From NCBI GenBank assembly GCA_024639885.1, contig JAHEGD010000004.1, positions 335,545 through 399,544 on the forward strand: a stretch of DNA of 64,000 bases. Reading direction: 5' to 3'. The notes under the pieces were generated by a model, which saw only the letters and a list, made by a program, of their open reading frames with translations, was not told the DNA's origin and made no database searches. Source of the stretch: Porticoccaceae bacterium. Lineage in GTDB: Bacteria > Pseudomonadota > Gammaproteobacteria > Pseudomonadales > Porticoccaceae. The translations under genes were made by a program, and so were the position numbers. Positions 60,142 to 64,000 of this stretch are shown in pieces (position 1 is the stretch's first letter; every line of letters starts with the position of its first letter).

Positions 60142-61262
60142 TGGGCACCACCCTGCAGCGCCTTACGGCCATCGCATTGGTGGCGATAGCCCTCGGCACT
60201 GCGGGTTGCGAGCCGGCAACACCCAGCTTTTTTAGTGATAGCAAACCGCAGCGGCTGTCTGACTGGAAACTTTTTACAATGACCGACCGCGCCCTGACAC
60301 CGCAGGCAGGGCTCGAGGTAATCCGCCCGGCCAACCCGCTGTTTACCGACTATGCACACAAGTTACGCACGCTCTGGATTCCAGCGGGGCAGACGGCTCA
60401 GCTAAACAGTGGCGAGATCGACTACCCGGTCGGCACCATCCTCAGCAAAACCTTTTACTACCCAGTCGACCAACGCGGCAACGCCGTTAAACGCCCGGAC
60501 ACCAACGCACAGACTATCTCGCTAGACCAAGCGCGGCTGATTGAGACTCGCCTGCTGGTTCATCGCACCGACGGCTGGCTGGCGCTGCCCTATGTCTGGA
60601 ATGACGAGCAGAGTGAGGCGTTTTTGCGGCCAGCCGGCAGCTCTGTCAAGCTGGCCTTAACCGATCCCGCAACAGATAACCCAAACCCCTTGGCGTTTAG
60701 TTACTTTGTCCCCAATCAAAACCAATGTTCTGGCTGCCACACCACCGACCACCCGAATGGCGGCCTGCGCCCACTCGGGGCAGTGGCCCACCAACTGACC
60801 GCCCACGCCGCCGATCGCAGCGGCACCGTGCGCCGCCAAGTCGACACCCTAGTAGCGCGCGGCTGGCTCGATCAGGCCCCGTCCGGCACGGCCAGCTCTT
60901 ATCTCGATGAGAACATAGCGCTGCCAGCACGTGCGCTGGCGTACCTCAACATGCAATGTGGGCACTGCCACAACCCACAGGGCGCCGCTGACACCTCAGG
61001 GCTGATGCTCGCCGGCAGCGCAACCAGCGGCACTGCGCTGGGCATCTGTAAACCACCGGTAGCCGCCGGCGGCGGCACCGGCAACCTGCACTACGGTGTT
61101 GTTCCGGGCGACCCCGATCGCTCAATCCTCCACTACCGGATCGCATCGACACAGCCCGATGAGATGATGCCAGAACTGGGCCGCTCGCTGGTCCACACGG
61201 AGGGGGTCGCACTTATTCGCGACTGGATCGCCGCGCTACCGGGTAGCTGTAAAACACTTTAA
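60141..61262 (+). CDS. SO2930-like diheme c-type cytochrome lipoprotein
   Basis: lipobox ALGTAGCEPA; two CxxCH heme sites, NQNQCSGCHTTDHPN and NMQCGHCHNPQGAADTSGL; TGATG overlap with upstream gene. Confidence 0.87.
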   Translation: MGTTLQRLTAIALVAIALGTAGCEPATPSFFSDSKPQRLSDWKLFTMTDRALTPQAGLEVIRPANPLFTDYAHKLRTLWIPAGQTAQLNSGEIDYPVGTILSKTFYYPVDQRGNAVKRPDTNAQTISLDQARLIETRLLVHRTDGWLALPYVWNDEQSEAFLRPAGSSVKLALTDPATDNPNPLAFSYFVPNQNQCSGCHTTDHPNGGLRPLGAVAHQLTAHAADRSGTVRRQVDTLVARGWLDQAPSGTASSYLDENIALPARALAYLNMQCGHCHNPQGAADTSGLMLAGSATSGTALGICKPPVAAGGGTGNLHYGVVPGDPDRSILHYRIASTQPDEMMPELGRSLVHTEGVALIRDWIAALPGSCKTL

Positions 61263-61368
61263 ACACTGTCTGGTTTTAGTGGTCGGCTAAATTGCGGTGC
61301 GCTAAATGTAGCGCGTCAATTATCTTGGCCGGTCAGCGGCAATTATCTTGGCCGGTTGACGCCGATTC

Positions 61369-62121
61369 CTAGCTACCCTTTTCCATGGCCTTTTTCCGTC
61401 TGTAGCTCTCTCCTTCACAGTGCAGGATAGTAGCGTGGTGGACCAGCCGATCGATGGCGGCAATAGTCATAGTTGAGTCGTCAAAGAGCTCATCCCAATC
61501 TTCAAATGCCTTATTCGAGGTGATGATCATGCTATGGCGCTCGTAACGATGGGCAATCAGCTCGAACAGAACGCTGGTCTCTTGTTCATTTTTACGCACA
61601 TAGCCGACGTCATCCACGATTAATAGTGGGTACTTGTCTAACTTCAGGAGCTCTTCCTGCAGGCGTAACTGTTGCTTGGCCTGCTGTAACTGCTGGACTA
61701 TGGCCGACGCGGCAAAGAACTTTACCTTGTAGCCCTGCTCAACAAGGCCGTAGCCGATGGCGCTGGCAAGGTGTGTTTTACCAAGGCCGCTAGCGCCAAA
61801 AATGAGTACGTTAGCTCCTTGCTTTATCCAGCCAGCCTGTTGGGCCAAGTCGGCAATTTGGTGAGTGGTGACACCGGCGACTAGATCAAACTCGTAGTTG
61901 CCCAGGGTTTTGCCGGTAGGCAGCTTGGCGTCCTTGAGGAGCCGCTGTAGCCGCCTGTCTTCTCGATTGATGAGTTCGCTATGGCATAGCTCTGCCAGGT
62001 AACGCTGAGGGCGCCACTGGTCTGTGATGGCGCGCTGGCCCATAGGCTCCCAGTGTTTAGCCATTGTCGTTAGGTTGAGCTGTCTGAGCATGAGAGGCAG
62101 AGATGCAGTGTGGTTATCCAT
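61369..62121 (-). CDS. istB: IS21 helper ATPase IstB
   Basis: Walker A LIFGASGLGKTHLASAIGYGLVEQGYKVKFFAA, LLIVDDVGYV; overlaps istA by 8 nt. Confidence 0.95.
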   Translation of the reverse strand: MDNHTASLPLMLRQLNLTTMAKHWEPMGQRAITDQWRPQRYLAELCHSELINREDRRLQRLLKDAKLPTGKTLGNYEFDLVAGVTTHQIADLAQQAGWIKQGANVLIFGASGLGKTHLASAIGYGLVEQGYKVKFFAASAIVQQLQQAKQQLRLQEELLKLDKYPLLIVDDVGYVRKNEQETSVLFELIAHRYERHSMIITSNKAFEDWDELFDDSTMTIAAIDRLVHHATILHCEGESYRRKKAMEKGS

Positions 62122-63610
62122 GTAGCCCCCTTGGGATCATGGCACTGTAAGAGCTAAGGCTGTGCTGCTTCACGGTCAAAGTAGGCCTGGTGCGGCTGAC
62201 GATCAGGTAGCGCTCTTCGCATGTCCGGATGGCCGGTAATTGTCGCTGGCCAATCGCGTCAACAACAAAATGGCCTAATTGACGCTCACAGCCGCTTTGT
62301 TTTGCTAAATGGAGCAACTTAACCATGTAATAGCTGGCTTCGTCTGCAGCCAAGGTATCGTCGACGTAGCGCCAAATAGCACGGTAATTGTCGTCAGGCA
62401 GGAGGTCGTCGCGCAGCTGTGAGCTCCTGAACGCACCCGGTTTCTTGACCAATATATCGATCAAGTGTTGGTAATTGACGCTGCGAGCGCGACTATTTTG
62501 TGGTGCATAGACCCGCTCCATCTCCATAACGAGGTCTTGACCATAGAATAATGCCAGTCGGCTGTCGTACAAGCGTACTAATAGCCGGCTCCCAACTAGC
62601 CGGGAAGGCACGGTGTAGGTCACGCGCTTAATGGCGATGGTGCTTGAGCGAGAGACAGCCACATAATGTTCAGAGAACGTGGCAGTTGTATCGTTCGGTA
62701 AGGCCCGTAGCTCGCGCTGCTCGACCAGGAACTTGTCATGAATGCGCCGATTGCGCCGTGCAACAATATCGCAAACAAAGCTCTCATAGACCGCGCGGCT
62801 CTCAAAGTCATAACTGCCGCGGATCTTAAGAGCTTGTTCCACTTGTGATTTGCTATGGCCATGCGGCCCCTCTATGGCGCCGTTCTCTTGTGCAACACCA
62901 AGGTTATTGCGCGTCGGTTTTATGCCGTAACGTGAGGTCAACTCGGCGAATCGCTCTGTAAAGTCCACAGCGTCAGGATGATTACGGTAGGCGGCACTGA
63001 GGCTATCGGTCCTGAGCTTTTTAGGTGTGCCGCCGGCAGCAGTAAATGCCCGCTGTAGACCTTCAGCCAGTGCTACAAAACTCTCGCCACCGTAAACCAC
63101 CGCGATAAATGCCCAACCACTGGCAGGAATACGGTAGTGGAAAAACATGTGTTTTAGGGGCTCTCCAGCAATCGTCACCGGCGACTTAACGTGGGTAAAA
63201 TCGCAGATACCCAGCACACCCGGAAGGTGTGTCTGAAGAAATACCACGTCCTTCGCTGGCCCATGAAAGCAGCGCCATTTATGAATCCGACGCTCTAATG
63301 TCCGCCGCGCGCTGGGCTTGAATTTATCAGTGTGGTTGGCACAGAGGTCATCAAAAATACCAACCGCCGTGATTGTTGGGTCCGACTGCAGCCGGGGCAA
63401 AACGATGCTATCCCAGACATCTTCTAGGGGATCTTTGCGTGTTCGCCGGCCTCTGCCGTTATCGCTGGCCCGTGTTGGCGTAGCCTGATCGATGCGACGA
63501 GCCGAGCGCTCTGAAATGCCCGCAATAGCTGCCGCTACGGATTGGTTTTTTTGCTTCCGATGTTTCATATACAAAGTGACCTGCTGGTGACTGATTCTTG
63601 TTCCCGGCAC
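62114..63610 (-). CDS. istA: IS21-family transposase IstA
   Basis: DDE-type core (ICDFTHV...LRTDSLSAAY...VAQENGAIEGPHGHSKSQVEQAL); GTG start. Confidence 0.93.
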   Translation of the reverse strand: MPGTRISHQQVTLYMKHRKQKNQSVAAAIAGISERSARRIDQATPTRASDNGRGRRTRKDPLEDVWDSIVLPRLQSDPTITAVGIFDDLCANHTDKFKPSARRTLERRIHKWRCFHGPAKDVVFLQTHLPGVLGICDFTHVKSPVTIAGEPLKHMFFHYRIPASGWAFIAVVYGGESFVALAEGLQRAFTAAGGTPKKLRTDSLSAAYRNHPDAVDFTERFAELTSRYGIKPTRNNLGVAQENGAIEGPHGHSKSQVEQALKIRGSYDFESRAVYESFVCDIVARRNRRIHDKFLVEQRELRALPNDTTATFSEHYVAVSRSSTIAIKRVTYTVPSRLVGSRLLVRLYDSRLALFYGQDLVMEMERVYAPQNSRARSVNYQHLIDILVKKPGAFRSSQLRDDLLPDDNYRAIWRYVDDTLAADEASYYMVKLLHLAKQSGCERQLGHFVVDAIGQRQLPAIRTCEERYLIVSRTRPTLTVKQHSLSSYSAMIPRGLHG

Positions 63611-63704
63611 AGTGCCTCCGTTCTACTGCGCCGAACCTTATCAGATCAACCGGCCAAGATAATTGACGCTGACCGGCCACCGTAATTGTCGCTCTATAGT
63701 TTTA

Positions 63705-63722
63705 TTTAGAAGCCTGGCGATG
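63705..63722. repeat. 18-bp direct repeat of the 5S rRNA 3' boundary (possible 5S remnant)
   Basis: TTTAGAAGCCTGGCGATG identical to 63896-63913 at the real 5S 3' end. Confidence 0.8.
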
Positions 63723-63857
63723 GGCGCGTTGCGCCACCGGCGCGCGAGCGGAGCTCGCCCGCGTTCGCCTGCGCACAACGCTGCGCGTTGTAACCGCTGG
63801 GCTCACCCTACTCCACATGGGTTCCCCATGTGAGAGAGCTGATGTTGCTGCGCTCTA

Positions 63858-63890
63858 AACAAAAAACCCCCAGCCGATCGGCTGGGGGTT
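63858..63890 (-). terminator. rRNA operon intrinsic terminator
   Basis: minus strand AACCCCCAGCCGATCGGCTGGGGGTTTTTTG immediately downstream of 5S. Confidence 0.9.
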
Positions 63891-63902
63891 GTCTGTTTAG
63901 AA

Positions 63903-64000
63903 GCCTGGCGATGACCTACTCTCACATGGGGAAACCCCACACTACCATCGGCGAGGAATCGTTTCACTTCTGAGTTCGGGATGGGATCAGGTGGTTCCAA
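63903..64000 (-). rRNA. rrf: 5S rRNA (5' end beyond window)
   Basis: minus strand TTGGAACCACCTGATCCCATCCCGAACTCAGAAGTGAAACGATTCCTCGCCGATGGTAGTGTGGGGTTTCCCCATGTGAGAGTAGGTCATCGCCAGGC. Confidence 0.95.

Larger units (their letters stand above)
61307..63698 (-). mobile_element. IS21-family insertion sequence with ~53-bp imperfect terminal inverted repeats
   Basis: IRL TGTAGCGCGTCAATTATCTTGGCCGGTCAGCGGCAATTATCTTGGCCGGTTGA (61307-61359) matches reverse complement of 63646-63698; encloses istA and istB. Confidence 0.9.

Noticed and set aside
63803-64000. 65-aa minus-strand ORF at the window end
   Set aside because: It overlaps 5S rRNA and its terminator, so it is not a plausible CDS.

Overview
The window is a 64 kb, GC-rich chromosomal segment that looks gammaproteobacterial from its gene content and order. 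Most of it is conserved core synteny. In order: (1) fxsA (partial), an ATL-type MGMT homolog, ampG, ampD, nadC, pilA, pilBCD, coaE and yacG. (2) A ~23 kb minus-strand run from mraZ through the complete dcw division/cell-wall cluster, then lpxC, an M23 peptidase, secA, argJ and mutT. (3) ffh, rpsP-rimM-trmD-rplS, a ypjD/ccsA-like gene and a corC-like gene. (4) Two Nudix genes, a peroxiredoxin and grxD. (5) A porin / FMN-binding / PepSY operon preceded by Fur-box-like sequence. (6) argD and argF. (7) greA, carB, carA, dapB, dnaJ, dnaK, grpE and recN. (8) A GST gene and a parallel beta-helix lipoprotein / SO2930-like diheme cytochrome pair. (9) A complete IS21-family element next to the 3' end of a minus-strand rRNA operon (partial 5S). 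I saw no CRISPR array, prophage, toxin-antitoxin or obvious defence island. The best second-look items are the putatively Fur-controlled flavinylated redox/porin operon, a nested hairpin-bearing tandem repeat between argF and greA, a 5S-remnant spacer with four perfect hairpins that all have 3-nt loops, a four-unit MraZ-type operator, and two heat-shock-like promoters. Coordinates come from reading the sequence plus the ORF track. Family calls are by recognition of motifs and context; no database search was run.
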